A stretch of 40,229 bases of DNA from Butyrivibrio sp. (GTDB lineage Bacteria; Bacillota; Clostridia; Lachnospirales; Lachnospiraceae): the NCBI GenBank assembly GCA_016291375.1, contig JAEEXE010000027.1:1-40229 (forward strand). Reading direction: 5' to 3'. Below are positions 40,067 to 40,229 of this stretch, piece by piece. The notes beneath the pieces are model-generated. The model saw only the letters and a program-made list of their open reading frames with translations. It was not told where the DNA came from and searched no databases. Position 1 is the first letter of the stretch. Every line of letters begins with the position of its first letter. The position numbers and the translations under genes were made by a program.

Positions 40067-40229
40067 ATGGATAATAGATTAAACAGTTTCGTTAAAGCTA
40101 TCTTGGATTTTTGCTTTTACATTGGTCTTGTGGTTGTTGCCACAATTCCTTTCACACTTAAGTTTGCGATTGCAAAATCACAAGAACTGATGGGAGAGAG
40201 CCTTGGATACTACCCAATCGATGAATATT
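40067..40229 (+). CDS. DUF2975-like membrane protein (partial)
   Basis: The frame starts with MDNRLNSFVKAILDFCFYIG and continues LVVVATIPFTLKFAIAKSQE to the window edge, 54 residues. The opening followed by a first span matches DUF2975-type membrane proteins, which are usually followed by a small Cro/CI-type regulator. GGAGG is before the ATG. Too little is visible for a firm call. Confidence 0.5.
   Translation, partial: MDNRLNSFVKAILDFCFYIGLVVVATIPFTLKFAIAKSQELMGESLGYYPIDEY

Overview
The window reads as a chromosomal segment of a low-GC Firmicute, most likely a rumen-type Lachnospiraceae close to Butyrivibrio or Pseudobutyrivibrio. The reasons are strong GGAGG-type ribosome binding sites, frequent TTG starts, a Rho factor with a charged insertion, hflKC, an NCS2 purine permease, a preQ1-controlled queT, a GH120 xylosidase and a pectin-acetylesterase-like protein. 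No rRNA, tRNA, CRISPR array or intact transposase was seen.

Positions 1 to about 11,300 are accessory. A DISARM-like pair comes first (C-terminal part of a DrmA-like helicase, then DrmB with DUF1998). After a terminator comes a restriction-modification pair: a C5-cytosine methyltransferase with an N-terminal ribbon-helix-helix, and an EcoRII-type endonuclease. Next are a frame-broken small gene, a secreted Lys-rich/acidic small protein, a small unknown protein, a 45-residue small protein behind a structured leader, and an operon-like set of XRE regulator, winged-helix-like protein and AbiTii-like protein. The last two share a YxNNFY...QG segment. Then follow a deoxyribosyltransferase-like protein, a CPBP protease with an overlapping-promoter/operator region, and a compact type I toxin-antitoxin locus. 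In that locus a 39-residue holin-like toxin has a LexA-type SOS box filling its promoter spacer, and a convergent antisense RNA covers its 3' end.

Positions 11,300 to 24,520 are mostly housekeeping: queT with a translational preQ1-I riboswitch, truA, a secreted DUF5722 protein, a multi-membrane-span glycosyltransferase, an ABC-F ATPase, a second CPBP protein, an NCS2 permease, hflK-hflC and rho.

Positions 24,606 to 25,360 hold a 14-copy tandem array of 54/55-bp hairpin units with compensatory stem changes. It ends directly before a gene for a PD-(D/E)XK-like protein. A leftward operon follows (YggS-type PLP protein, small unknown, DUF1349 protein, SDR). Its upstream region carries copies of a palindromic dispersed element also found before hflK.

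Positions 29,400 to 40,229 hold a c-di-GMP pair (PilZ and GGDEF proteins), several unlisted small proteins (31 and 56 residues), and a carbohydrate cluster: long GH120 enzyme, condensation-like acyltransferase, DUF6320 membrane protein and pectin-acetylesterase-like protein. A membrane-anchored acidic protein and the start of a DUF2975-like membrane protein close the window.

The strongest candidates for new biology are the SOS-boxed type I toxin locus, the 14-unit hairpin array beside the nuclease-like gene, the AbiTii operon with the shared C-terminal motif, and the hybrid DISARM/EcoRII arrangement. All assignments come from reading motifs by eye; no database search was run.
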